From Symsagittifera roscoffensis (taxonomy: Eukaryota; Xenacoelomorpha; Acoela; Convolutidae): 64,000 nt of DNA. Positions 37,501 through 49,029 of this stretch are shown piece after piece. A program made the position numbers and the translations under genes. The DNA is taken from the NCBI RefSeq assembly GCF_963678635.1, contig NC_087062.1:71703345-71767344 (forward strand). Reading direction: 5' to 3'. The first letter of the stretch is position 1. Each line of letters starts with the position of its first letter. The notes beneath the pieces were generated by a model. It ran no database searches. It was not told the origin of the DNA and saw only the letters and a list, made by a program, of their open reading frames with translations.

Positions 37501-40500
37501 TCTCTTATATTCATACAATTTGAAAATTTCAATTTTTCTGATACAATTTCTATGAAGCGCACGCATATCAAAGAGACATGTGGGTTTTTGGAACAAATGT
37601 GATATAAAAGGGTCCCATTAAAAAGCGAGTATGACAGAAGGGTCCCAAATCAAGCTAATTCTGAACAAAATAGCTCTTAAATAATGGAATTATGGCGCTC
37701 CGGTAGTGATGATGCTCATCATTCATGTGATTGCTGGTTCAAATCGCACGTTTACAAGATGAGTTTGTGTAAATAAGTCTTAGCTTACAATGGGCGTTGG
37801 TTATATGCGCTCTTCGTTGCAATTTACTAGATGAGTTTGTGTAAAAAAGTCATAGCTTACTATGGGCGCTGGTTATATGCGCTCTTCGTCAACCTAAATA
37901 ATTAACCTTCGGGTTAGGCCTTCATGCTGGTTGACTAATAGAAAAACAAATGGACTCAGCTCGATTGTTTTCAGATTTTTCTCAAAGGTAGACAAACTGC
38001 CTGCTTTAATTGCCGGCCATCACCTAGCCAAACAGTTGAACAATTTTGAAACACTATATTTACATTAGGGACCATGTTAGTTTCATGGAACCCCTTAATA
38101 ATATTTGTACTTTTTTAAATGAAAGGAATTCATTTTATGATCTTACAATACAACCATCAATTTGATAATCCAAATTCTTCTAGCAATAACCAGATACATT
38201 TCGAGGCAGGGGCGGATCTAGGATTTTTTCGAAGGGGCGGATTTTCAAAAAGTTTTTGAAAATTTTGACGACTTTTTTTTGGTCGTCCAAATTGATTTTC
38301 CGAGCTCCCCTAGAGCACTAAAAAGACGTTGCTGTGGCCAAATTCTCTGCACCGCAGGCAAATTTTTGAAAAACAAAAACAGATCATAAAATCCGTTTTC
38401 GGGCACTTCCCCCCTCGCCCCTCCCAAGCCCCCCCCCCCCTTAAATCCGCCCCTGTTTTGAGGTATTTCTAATTGTGCTGCTCTACAAACAAACATTTTA
38501 GACAAACTCTTAAAAATGCGTTTTGATCAACTTTCAAAAGTTTGAGCCAAAAAGCTGAATTTATTAACACATATCCCAGCATGTATAAAACTTTAGTTTG
38601 TGGTCTCGAATTTTGTGAACAAACACCGAGAAGTCTGAATATTTGAATCATTGTGTGATAAAGGTCAAACTCCTAATAGATATGTGACCCCCACTCTTTT
38701 CTGAGTTTTAATTCTAATTTTCTTGAAAGACTTACTCTAATTAATGTGCAATTGATTTTTGATGATTTAATTCAGACTAGTTCCGGAACCTCTTTATTGA
38801 ATTTCCTCTTTTCTCTGTTAATTAGGAACTCAGAGCATTTAAATCCGATAACTGAGACTACATTATTTCGAGCCGTCTTTATTTCGTTTGACCACATTTG
38901 ATTTTATGAGGACAATAGCCGATTTTGCAAACCAAATAATTGTAAGGCTACCGGTTTTAGCCAATTATTTTTACTTCATTTCCTCAAAAAATAAAAAATC
39001 GACTTTTTGTAGACATTCCCTTGTGATTGATTTATACTGAAGCTTAACTAACTCGATGTAATTTTTCAAATAATGGGGTAGATTAGTATTGACAATAGAC
39101 AAGTTTCTCTTAATTTTTGTCTTTATGTTTGCTCTAGTTTTTATTTCTGAAAATCTTTACAGTCGCCGCGCGCCCGTTTAATGAAGTGCTTAAACGAGAG
39201 AAAGATTATTTTAGGCATTTTTGGCAGTTTGCGTGCAACTTGAAAGAGAACATTTTTAAAATAATTTCAAGGCATCTTGTTTGCGGTGATGGCGGGGAGG
39301 TGGAGGGGGAGGGGGAGGGGGAGAGGGAGGGGGAGGGGGAGTGTTGGGTTTTGGTCAGTTAATAGATGAAATTGAAGTTAAACGAAGCTGCTAAGTCGTG
39401 AAATGAGTGCAAATTAAATCAAGTCACATTAGCGCGACTGAATTAGGCGACTAAATGGTGGGCCGAGTTACTGTGAATGGAGCGGCAGAATAAGTTAAGT
39501 TAATAAAATTAGTTAAGGAAATTCTGCATTCATAGTCGTTCACTGATTGATTAGATTTAGCTATCATTTAACTTCACTTGTTACCCTGCGGGGGGCAGGC
39601 AGTGCAGGGCAATAAGGGATGAGGTCTCTCAAATAAGATGGGCAGCAGTCGCCTCTTGGCCTGAACTGGTGGATATGGAGGTGAAGTTGTGCTGCTAATA
39701 GACGTTTAGCAATCTAATTCACTTCTTGTTAGCCCTAATTGAAAGCTTTTTAAAGTGATTTAAACTGATAAGATAGACCTCTTTCCCCCTAATCAGACAA
39801 GGCTAGCCTCCAATCACTTTTTCTTATACCCAACTAACTTTAACTAACCTAACCCCCTAACCCTATTACCTGTTCGCCCCTCACCAACTTAACTTATTCT
39901 ACTCCCTCCCCCCTTAATACGTTTCTTTTTTTGTTCAAAGCAAGAGTTCCGGGTAAAAATCGCCTGCTAGATATAACTACAATTTTCCTAAGTCAATCAA
40001 CTAAGCACTTGTAGCTTGAAATATTAAACAATTGTCTTGTAAGGTATTTTTTGTAAGGTATTTGAAATATTAAACAATGTAAGGTATTTTTTCTGTCTAA
40101 AATCAGAGAACAAAAAATTAACTAAAAAATATTTGAGATTCGATGTGATTTTCTTTAAGTGCGTGGAAAAATAATTAAACTGAAAATATTTTTTGCTTCA
40201 ATGCGCTATGACAATTTCGAAGATAATTTGTCATTTTTAGACTCTCAAAATAATTAAACTAGTAGCGCTTTGTTCAATTAAAACATCAGTTAAGCGTCAG
40301 TCGGTTTTACTCAATAAATTTCATTGGGCTAAAATTGAATTATTTTACTTTTTTCGCCTTGAAAGGCAGCTCGAAATTGGGAAATGAAATGTTTGCTAAT
40401 TTTCCAAATGGAATCTTGCTTAAACGAGTTAATCAGGCAAATTAAAAGTATGTCATGCGACTTAAGAAACAAGAATATCGAATGGAAGCCTGCCTAAGTA

Positions 40501-41700
40501 CTATAACCAAAAGACAGCTCATCAACAAAAGAGTAAACAACAACAACTAATAGATCGGAACGACCGGAGACAAAAACTGCGATTTTTAATATTGACGTGA
40601 ACATTTTCAAAACAGTTTTATTCTCAAAAATCAGTCCGAACTTCAATTGAAAAATTTTAGGTTTAGTTGGAAGAAAATGTATATCAGTAAAAATGATTCA
40701 AATGTTTTTTTTTGCAAATTTTTCGGCTTTCTTTAATTACTCTCCACCCCCGTTATTGCAAACAGGAGGTAGTTGTATGGGGGGGGGGGGGGCACTGTTA
40801 AAAAGTTAAAAAATTCAAACACGCTCAACCATTGATTTAGTTATTTATAGCGGGAATATTAATTGTTCGATATCCGTCCTCATAAAACAAAAATTGAAGG
40901 CCACGAGAAGTTTTGCTATCTGAGTTGCAAGTAGAATTAAGAAGATAAAAGATCGATGCGATTACGATTCAAATGGCCAAAATGGTTTGTTTTCAATATT
41001 TCTTTTTCGGATTCTAGAAACTATTTATTTAAAGCCAGTTTCATTTGGAATAATTGAAGTTGACAATATGCTGCAGGTTTGGTTCCAAAACCGAAGAGCC
41101 AAATGGCGTAGACAGGAGAAATTGGAGCAGAACCATCTAAAACTCAACGCCGATTTCCCCCTCGCCTCTCTACGGGCTGCTTCTGCCGCCGCCGGAAACC
41201 CCTCCCTCCACGGCATGAACAAACTCCTCTGTTCCCCTTTGGACTCATGGCTCACCGCTACTTCTCCGGCGGCCCTGGCATCCCTGCAGCAAAGTCTGTT
41301 CCCGAACCCCTCTCTTCTCAACCTCCAGCCGAACTCGGTTTCATCTTCGATTTCGACGCCAAAGCACAATAACGCTACTTCGGATCCTTCGAACTTAGGA
41401 CCGAACTCGACGTCTCCCAATTTTGATCTGACAGCGTGCTCTAATCTTTTCACGAGTGCATCCGCTACGCAACAGCAGCAAGCTGCGGCGTATCAGTTTC
41501 TAATGCAAAACTATAGCACCGCCCCGTTCTTTATGCCGAATGTTAACCCAATGGCTTCTTTGATCCCAGACTTCGGCAGTGATCTGCTCAGTAAATTTTC
41601 GGCCAATAGTACAAATTCGCCATTGCATGACGCTTTAACGATGAATCTTTTTACGAAAACGACGGAGTCTTCAGACGAAAACGAGAAAGAAAAAGAATGA
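34340..41700 (+). CDS. rx: Retinal homeobox protein Rx/Rax, three coding exons (gene-level)
   Basis: Join 34340-34574, 35004-35635 and 41077-41700, which keeps one frame and gives 496 residues. Residues 43-50 (YSISSILG) form the octapeptide/eh1-like repressor motif seen as HSIEAILG in vertebrate Rax. Residues 1-42 are Gln/Ser-rich. A Glu/Asp/Gly patch (~222-241) precedes the homeodomain (~244-303). The homeodomain has [30 protein letters not shown] split over the text here: [20 protein letters not shown], then [10 protein letters not shown], and [15 protein letters not shown], a near-exact Rx homeodomain with Gln50. LDSWL after it matches Rax LESWL. It is a nuclear transcription factor that controls eye and anterior brain fate in animals. 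An intron between homeodomain positions 46 and 47 is conserved in Rx genes. No C-terminal OAR motif is evident. Confidence 0.95.
35004..35635 (+). CDS. rx: rx exon 2 (linker and homeodomain residues 1-46)
   Basis: Acceptor AATTTCAG, donor CAG|GTGGGT. Encodes a Ser/Gln/Asn-rich linker, the acidic patch encoded by a GGGGAGGGGGAGGG-like tract (35460-35491), and most of the homeodomain up to VRVQ. Confidence 0.93.
35735..36000. repeat. GTCGA-rich block in rx intron 2
   Basis: About ten GTCGA words in 260 bp (for example CGGTCGAAAATGGTCGATG and GGGTCGAGACGGTCGAAAA). Irregular spacing, same word family as 816-1290. Confidence 0.65.
37691..37889 (+). mobile_element. tRNA-derived SINE-like element with duplicated body
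   Basis: Starts with TGGCGCTCCGGTAGTG (A-box-like), followed about 30 bp later by GGTTCAAATCG (B-box-like, 37736-37746), the spacing of a pol III tRNA promoter. After it come two 66-bp near-identical segments (37752-37817 and 37824-37889) each ending TATATGCGCTCTTCGT. The T-arm does not pair well, so this is a tRNA-like head and not a functional tRNA. No poly-A tail is obvious. Confidence 0.5.
38207..38455 (-). mobile_element. hAT-like non-autonomous element, internally deleted, 8-bp target duplication
   Basis: 249 bp, minus orientation. It starts CAGGGGCGGATCTAGG and ends AAATCCGCCCCTG. Flanks TTTCGAGG (38199-38206) and TTTTGAGG (38456-38463) match at 7 of 8. The GGCGCC centre is deleted. 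It is the second copy showing an 8-bp duplication. Confidence 0.8.
39293..39342 (+). repeat. Purine-rich GGGGGA repeat
   Basis: Short tandem of GGGGGA/GGGAGA units; the G runs could form a G-quadruplex on this strand. It lies within rx intron 2. Confidence 0.85.
41077..41700 (+). CDS. rx: rx exon 3 (homeodomain residues 47-60 and C-terminus)
   Basis: Acceptor GCTGCAG then GTTTGGTTCCAAAAC (VWFQN). 207 codons to TGA at 41698. After the homeodomain come a Leu/Ala/Ser-rich region, LDSWL, Asn/Ser/Thr- and Gln-rich stretches, and an acidic/basic tail [13 protein letters not shown] is much higher than in the introns. No OAR motif. Confidence 0.94.
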   Translation, partial: VWFQNRRAKWRRQEKLEQNHLKLNADFPLASLRAASAAAGNPSLHGMNKLLCSPLDSWLTATSPAALASLQQSLFPNPSLLNLQPNSVSSSISTPKHNNATSDPSNLGPNSTSPNFDLTACSNLFTSASATQQQQAAAYQFLMQNYSTAPFFMPNVNPMASLIPDFGSDLLSKFSANSTNSPLHDALTMNLFTKTTESSDENEKEKE

Positions 41701-41714
41701 ATCTTTCAATGCAA

Positions 41715-41720
41715 AATAAA
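41715..41720 (+). terminator. rx: Polyadenylation signal candidate for rx
   Basis: AATAAA 15 bases after the rx stop codon. It would give a very short 3' UTR, so a further downstream site may be used instead. Confidence 0.4.
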
Positions 41721-41721
41721 A

Positions 41722-43635
41722 ATTAAATTAAATTTGTATCAATTATAATAGCTTCTTTTGTAACTTTGTTCGATATATGCAACAACTTCAGAAACTAATT
41801 AATCAATCGTGTCTAGAATTATATTTTTGAATTTTCATATTTTCCTTTGATCGGACAGGTTTTGTTCAGATTACGATTTTATAGGGCGAGAAGTGGTGAA
41901 ATCAGTATGTATCCGCCTCTCAATCTAAAAGTTTGAGGCCACAATGATCCATGATCGTTGCTTGAGGTTGAGGCAGCATTACCCCGCCCAGATAGATAGC
42001 CAAGAAAGTTGCATGTAGATATTAACCAGATGCTTTTTTCTCTTGTGTATGAATCGCCTTGAATAAAAAGAAATTTTGAATAGAGTTCCAATTATACCGA
42101 TTATACCCCTTTACACACTTGAAATCGAAAGTTCCAAACTTTAAAAACATTAAACTTTTTTTTATAAGACTCAGATTCAGTAGTGTGCAACGAAAACGAG
42201 TTATAGGGGAAAACGAGTTTTCGGGCAACGAAAACGGAATTATTGCTACTGGCCTGCTCGGATTGCTAGAATATCATCCACTAAAGTTTTTATTGTAGAC
42301 AACGGAGATATTTAAAATTTACATTTCCCATGCAAACTTCACAATTTCATATTAAACAAAAAAAGACTAACTTTGAAAAGTTTTTAATAATGTTAGAGTT
42401 TGATCATTCTATGGAAGACGCAACTAATAACAATTAGATAAATATATAAGTCAACTCGAAAAGCGTTCGAAAACAATGATTAGAATAATTTGAGCTTGTC
42501 TATGCGGTATGCTCAGGAAGTATATTCTCGTTGCAGGCATCAAAAAATTCATGGCAAACCACTAACTTCAAAAAAAAGTCCCGAAGATTTGGATGATGTG
42601 AAACATCATCCGTTGTATCAATCAATTCTTGATGGGTTGTGAGGAACCAAAAGAAAAGATTGAATTAGTTGAGGCCAAGCATCCGACGCCAGAGTAACTA
42701 TTAACAAAAGTTACTTCTTTGGAAGTGAACTTAAAATTCAAAGCTTTCACCTGATACCAGCAGTCTTGTTCTTTTTCACACAACTCACACTGTTTAAGGA
42801 GGAAGCGATCAGCAATTTAAAGACAACTCATTCCGATTTTTAAAATGGTTTCTATTTGATCAAAGGGAGGACGAGACCATCTCCTGATATAAACTTAGTG
42901 CATTATTCGAAGTGGACTTTGAATTGAATGAGTTTTTTTGCAAATGAGCAACATTTGAGACAACTTTTTTTAACACAAAAATGTGTAGAAAAAATGCTAC
43001 GAGCAAACACTTTGATTATAAGATGATTTTGAAGCTAATTGGTCATAGTTAAAAGGTCAAAAAAATGTGCATAAATAATTATTTCCATTGACAAAATAAT
43101 TGATCAAAAACCTTTAACTGATTCAAATGATCAATTTGTCATGATTAATCTTATTTATTTTACAGATACTGAGAATTTTTATATATTTTTTTTTTCAAAA
43201 ACCTCAAAACAGTTTCAAAAAACCATTGTCAAAGTTTTTTCTCTTAAAATTTTACTCACTTTTAGTTTTGTTCTCGATAACTTCTTCTGGAATGAGTTGT
43301 CTATTTTTAAAACCGCAGTCCTTGGATTTTTTGCTGATATTTTTTTGTGAATTTTGAGACGTGAATTTTTTAACTCAAAATTGGTGCAAAAAACGCTTAA
43401 AATGAGTAAAAATTGAAAATAATAGATGATTTCTGGGCTGATGGGTCAATGTTTGATGTATAAGTTTAATCAATACAAATACACTGTTGCCGAGATTCTA
43501 AAAAAAACAGACAAATCAATAACTGCACTTTCTAAACAGACTGAAATAAATATTTAGCAAACTCAGTCATAGTTAAAAGGTTAGGCATCAGAACAACGAG
43601 CAAAAATTAGGGAAGTTACGTTTAGATTTTCTCTG
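41722..43635. other. Intergenic stretch downstream of rx
   Basis: AT-rich and without a recognised gene. One exon-like patch at about 42538-42638 has a TTGCAG acceptor and is open, but has no partner and no known homologue that I recognise. Confidence 0.35.
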
Positions 43636-43639
43636 GTAA

Positions 43640-46300
43640 GCATCCAGAAATTTTGGGGACTCAACTGTCATACTTGCACCCAGTTCAGTTTTAATTTTAG
43701 TTGTCTTGTTTTAAAATTACAACTAGGTCAATTATTGCAACAATTGTGCTTTTATTGTAGTAATTCCCTTTTGTAATAGCGGCGGACACTAATACCAGGT
43801 GTTCTACAATCCCGAAAGCGTTATGTTGATGGTCAGACTAAGTTACTAGAAGCTAATCTTGTTCTACTTAAGGATAGGCTACCCGCAACTTTTTCGCTAA
43901 GTCTTCCTATTTGAGTTTCAGTTATACTTTTGCTCGTCCCCATATGTCCTGACATTTGCTTTGTTATAAAAATTCTATATTCCCAGTTCATTATAAGCAT
44001 ATCTAGCTAAGTTATTCAATTATCAAGTCCAATTTCACCTCTTAATCAAATAAAGTTTAACTAGCCAGTCTCCCAAGATTTTGTTGAAAATCTCCATTAA
44101 AGTTCCGACCTCCCGGGGGTAGGGGTAGACCCTTTGTATGAGTCGCTAAATCATTCCATGCGTCTAAAATTCTGATTTTTATTAAATTCCAATCCAGATC
44201 TTCTAGCTATCAGTGGAACGTAATTTGCTTATAAGGGGCCAAACTGGTTAAATTGCGCCTAAAAGCCACCTCAGAGAGCTAGAACTAGGTAAATATACCG
44301 CCCATTCAGATTAATAAGGCGACCTATTTCCATGCTATACACCTATCACTGCCAGTTTCCCCTGCGACTACTTTTCTTCATATGGTTGATATTCTATGAA
44401 AGTGCATTCACCAGCAAGGCTAAAACCAATGTTTGTCAAATCCAATTTAATTAGTTCAACTACAATATGAAGCTATATCCCTTTCAGCTTTTGCTTCAAT
44501 TCCCAATAAGTAAGGCCCCCTTCCCCCCAAACTTTCAGAAGGTGATCGGTTCTCAATTCAAATGGTTGTGGCCGGGGAATGCTCCACCATCCCAATTTTT
44601 CTACACACTTTTGGTCCTAAAATACCTACCAAGTTTCATCCATATCCCATTAGTAATTCCCATGTTAACCCATTTCTAAATTCCAATTTCAATCTTCTCG
44701 GGAAAAAATTATTAACACCTGAAGGAGTCGCCGGAGGAGTTTCATTCAGAAAGGGTTTTTTCGGGGCTGGTGTACAGTGTATATTGGCGCCATAAAACCA
44801 ATTCTCCGTGAAAACATTTTGCGTAAATAGCCTTCATCTGGTATAAGGGATGTTTCTCCCTAACGCTATTAAATTCCGGTCCATCTGACGGCTTTGGTTC
44901 AAAATATAACAGACGATGTTTCTTGCCACATTTGATATCCCAAAATTTTGGCACCCTGCGCTCAATAAGAGCCGGGAAACGACCTCCGGAAGTCGTGGTG
45001 GAGATTATTTGCTAAGGACATAACACCGTAAGTAGGGGTCCAGGGGGTCTGGGGTTCGAAACTTAAGCTTTCGTCAACAAGCTCTATCACCTACCAAGTT
45101 TTGGTCCCCTTCCAATCGCGAGTTGCGGAGTTCTTATAGGGCTATTTGCACTACCGGTAACCGTTATCACCCGAGAAAGGGATCAACTAGGTGTCTGGAT
45201 TTTTGCATGCCTGTGTCGAATCATCTCTAGTTTCCGGCCTTTTAATTTCATAAAGTTAGCTTCCTTAGTTCCAATTAGAGGGGTAGACTAAATTAATACC
45301 GTCTTAAAAATTTCACCAGATGATGAACTAATTCTTTCGAGGATCAAAATACTTTGATATTGTTCATTTATTTGCTTTTTACTTATCATATTGGTTAGTC
45401 AAAGGCCAGCTGTCTAATTTTCAGTACCTGTCAATATCGCGCAGCGTTTAGTCATAATCATTCACATGGACTACAAAGCCTATAATGAATTTTTTGATTA
45501 CCATAATGGAACTTACGAGGTCGAGAGGTTCTTCCCCTAAACTAAATGAAACGCAGCGGTAAGCTTTCCGCCGGAAAGTTTCTAAGTTCAGAGCTAGACG
45601 CCGGAAAGTCTACCGAAACGAGAAGGGAGCTTCACACGACCAGAACTTTGATTCGAAACTCAAGGAGGTGCATGCAGTCACGTTGAGCCATCGGGGAGGC
45701 TACCACTGACTGGAGCGGGAAGTCCGCGCCAGGTACCCTGTACAGTACTTGCGTCAGCAATTTCAGGCCCTTTGCATTGGCTGCGAGGACTGAGATGAAA
45801 ACGGCAAGACAATTGTTAACGATAGGCCGATGATTCACCTATCGCCGGAGACACGAGTTCGCATTTGTCGGCGGCTGAGGCTGACGATAGGAAACATCTC
45901 CGTTACCTCGGAGGCTTGTCCCGAAACGAGCTGGTGGCCTTAGAGTGCCATCGCCCTGGGTCCAACTACTTGCTTGATTGCATCCATCACCTTCTTATCG
46001 GACTACTAACCGAGCGACAAGGCTTCAAGAGTTGCTCGCGGAACAGCGACGGGAGTAACTTGCCCAATATTAGTCAGTGTTACCGCCGTTCGATCCCTGT
46101 CAGAGTGTCAACCAACGCGGAATCCTTTAATCCGTCCTCCACATTTGTCCAAAAAGCTACGAGGCCACATCTACGAATATCGCCGGTTAAGTGAAATTAC
46201 ATCGCTGGGCTAACGTGTAGTCGGTCCTGGTCGGAAGCCATTTACCTACTGTATGAGTTTCGTTTGGGGAAGGGCACCATCTTTTTCTTAAGAGTCTACG
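43640..46300. other. Compositionally distinct island, unrecognised
   Basis: This stretch has clearly more G+C and few A/T homopolymers compared with both neighbours, and the change is fairly abrupt near 43.64 kb. The longest frame (45865-46194, plus, 109 codons) has no recognisable domain. The phrase CCTACCAAGTTT recurs (near 44628 and 45092), each time followed by a C-rich segment. It may be a foreign or mobile element, possibly the 3' side of the adjacent gypsy element, but I found no matching LTR pair. It is listed because it is not ordinary background. Confidence 0.35.
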
Positions 46301-46559
46301 TTCAAAAACTACCTAATTAAATCTAGAATTAAAAACCCTATTTGATTAATGATTAATTTCTATTGATTGATTGTTGGATAAAAATCATTTGTCCTTTTAC
46401 GGGCTTTTTTCTTCCATTTAACAAAAAGCATCAGTAACAAGAGGGGTTGGTTTTTTTACCCCACTTTACTTTATTATCAGTTTTATGGAGTAACGAGAGC
46501 TTTTACAATTATAAGTATGGAGATGAAATGTTGATAATTTTGTTATTCCGTGCTGCGTG

Positions 46560-47172
46560 ATGCGAAGTTTTTTTTTATGATTTCTGCGACATTGAAAGCT
46601 AATTTGAACAACGTGTTCCTTTTAGATTTTCTCATGACTCCTAATCTACGTTTGCGCATTTGTATTAACTTTTCTACTACCTCTATTGATCTATGATCGT
46701 CTACAGGTGCAAAAAGTAATTTTATGTTGTTTGATTTGCAAAAAACTTGAAACTACTCAGCTTGAAATGTTTGTGCCTGGCCGCTTTTTAATTTGCGTAG
46801 TACCCCTTTATTGGAAATGTAGAGTTGCATAAGCTTTATTGCGATGTCCGCCGTTGTGTTAGCCGTAGCAAATTTTAACTATATATCTGTAGCAAAAAGA
46901 ATGTGTGCATCCTTGTTTGATTTGTCTGTTAGGGTCAAATATAGTGCAAAATATAGTTGTACTCCTTCACTAGGTTCAACTACTGATTCCATTTGAATTG
47001 AATGTTGTTTTACCATATCCAATGTTGGATATTTACCTTGTTCATTACATTGTCTGCATCCCTGTGCCATTTTCATCAGCACAATTGAGAGGTGGATATG
47101 AGGAGACCAGATGTACTGGCACATATTCAACATGGCCGGCAATCCGATGTGGGCTAGACGGAGACTCTTCAC
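46560..47172 (-). pseudogene. Gypsy integrase remnant
   Basis: From 47172 leftward: an HHCC-like zinc region (HIGLPAMLNMCQ then CRQCNEQGKYP), then a core-like segment (ALYLTLTDKSNKDAHILFA) continuing past a stop to TTADIAIKLMQLYISN. The positions where the catalytic Asp residues are expected appear substituted. Not functional. Confidence 0.65.
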
Positions 47173-48010
47173 AATTGTCTGTCTGAATTAGGTTGATTGT
47201 ACAATCCGCTCGCTGATTAGGAGCCAATCCTCCCGCACGTGTAATCTGTTTCTGATATTGTACCAGTACTGTTTGATTGATAACTATAGGGCCTCCCAGT
47301 CTCTTTTCACGAAGTTCATAAGCGGACGCAAGTTTTTATCCTTTCTTGTAGCAGCTGCAATTAAATGTAGTCCTAACACTTTTTGAAAATTCTTTCTGTA
47401 TAATGGTGAGTCCTCCTCTTTTTCTCAAATGGTTTCTCGATTGACGGTTGCCACAATCCCCTCCATTATTAATTCGTGACTTGCCTCTAGTTGGGTTTGC
47501 TGGTGCTGTTGTGCCTCTCCTGAGTATGAAGTCCCTGTCTGACATTCCACGTTAGGTTGTGTCTCCTTTTGCCCGAATTGTTTGGAGTTAACGCGGCATA
47601 CACAATATTCGTAATTAATAATTCTGTTTGTGTTGTTGTTTCTCTACTGCTTGGTTCGTTTTGTGTCGTCGATTGTATTATGGTTACTTCTGTTTGAGAG
47701 ACGCATTCTGTGTCTGTATTCTTCTTTTCTGTTTCCATTTCGATGTTTTGTTTGGGATTCGTCTGGTATGTGGTGTTTTCGGTGTGGAAATTTTTGCTGG
47801 TGTCGATCTGCTCTGTGTTTTCTCACTGGTCTTTGCTGTCCAGCGTTTGCACGTTTTTGTTTTTTGTCTTTTAGGGTCCGATTCTCCTTGCCAGTTTCCA
47901 GTCTTGATTTCTCCTCTGCTGTGGTTTTTATTGTTCTCACTCTCTTGTAAGAATCCACCATCGAAACCTTATAACTGTTTCTTTGTCGCATTCTTTATTT
48001 TTTTCGTTGT

Positions 48011-48397
48011 CTATGTTATTTGGGTTAGATTGACAACATTTGTGTTTCCGTTTGGTTTGATTGTGTCCGAATGAGTGCTGGGTGATTTTTTGATTGACTG
48101 AATGATATATAGCTGGTCTGGCTCACCGCTTTCTAATTTTTTGGAATTTGGAAATGCACTTAGTTTGACTTGGACTAACCTTTTTTCAGTTTTGGCGCGC
48201 TTTTTGGTCAACCGATTCGAGGCTCGTTTTTGCTTGACTAGATTGCTTAGAGTTAAGTTGTCATTCAACTCAAGATTGGTTATGAACAAGTTCATTGACG
48301 CCACCTCATTTTCCCTAACGTACTTGCTTGAGGGTATTGTCAATCCAGCTGGATTTCGTGACATGTAGTCTGTTAAGCCCATTTTGTTTCGCGCCAA
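48011..48397 (-). pseudogene. Gypsy RNase H end / connection region remnant
   Basis: The minus-strand frame starts near KMGLTDYMSRNP, the sequence that commonly ends the gypsy RNase H domain, and continues as a polar connection toward the integrase. Confidence 0.6.
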
Positions 48398-49029
48398 AAG
48401 ATTTATGTCGAAGTTGAAATGATTTAGCCGGTCAATCCAACTTTTTAACCTACTTTGGCTAATTTTGGATCTTTCACGTGCATTTGATGCGAGGGTTTTG
48501 TGTAAGCCTGGTGTTCTGTGATGACGGTAATGTTTTTCCTGTATAAATAATAATTGAAATGTTCGATTTCTCGTACTACCCCGAGTAATTTAAGTTCATT
48601 CACCAAATATTTCTCCTCTAATGAATTTTATAATTTTTGGGCAAACACGATTGCCACCCAATTTTCCGCAGTTGGTTGTTCAATTTCTGCTCCTAGATCG
48701 GAGCTGATGCGTTGCAAACCGCACAGATTTCTAAGTTTTGATCAAAAACTTTGTTTTGTGTTATTTCTGAAATTAATTTGATTTTTTTGTTGAAAACTTT
48801 GTTGTGTTCCGTATTTTCATCTGTGTTTTTAAGGGTGGTCGCAATGCAGCAACAGTTTCACCTATTTGTGCAACGTACCTTATGGGATGGTGTGTTGAAC
48901 CCAGGAAAGTTTTTGAACTGTTTGAATGTTTTTGAAGGTGTTAATTTTTCTTTTGCCTCTGTTTTGTGCCATCACTATCTATACTACATCCTAGCCATCC
49001 GTCCTGCTAACTTGAAAACTTACATTTGT

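Larger units (their letters stand above)
35636..41076 (+). other. rx intron 2 (5.4 kb)
   Basis: Holds a GTCGA-rich block, a tRNA-like SINE, a hAT-like element, a purine-rich tract and two long G runs (37106-37121, 40779-40792). About 39160-39830 is comparatively balanced in base content with TAAT cores and could be a control region. No other exon is supported. Confidence 0.75.

Noticed and set aside
37691-37760. Functional tRNA gene
   Set aside because: A- and B-box-like words are present but the T-arm and acceptor stem do not pair; better explained as a SINE head.
42538-42638. Single exon-like segment on plus with TTGCAG acceptor
   Set aside because: No partner exon, a stop shortly after the possible donor, and no recognisable family.
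45865-46194. 109-codon plus-strand frame as a gene
   Set aside because: No recognised motif and no splice or promoter evidence; kept only as part of the unexplained island.
47628-48074. 148-codon plus-strand frame rich in Phe, Val, Leu and Cys
   Set aside because: Antisense to the minus-strand gypsy remnant; composition is that of the complement of a Lys/Thr/Asn-rich region.
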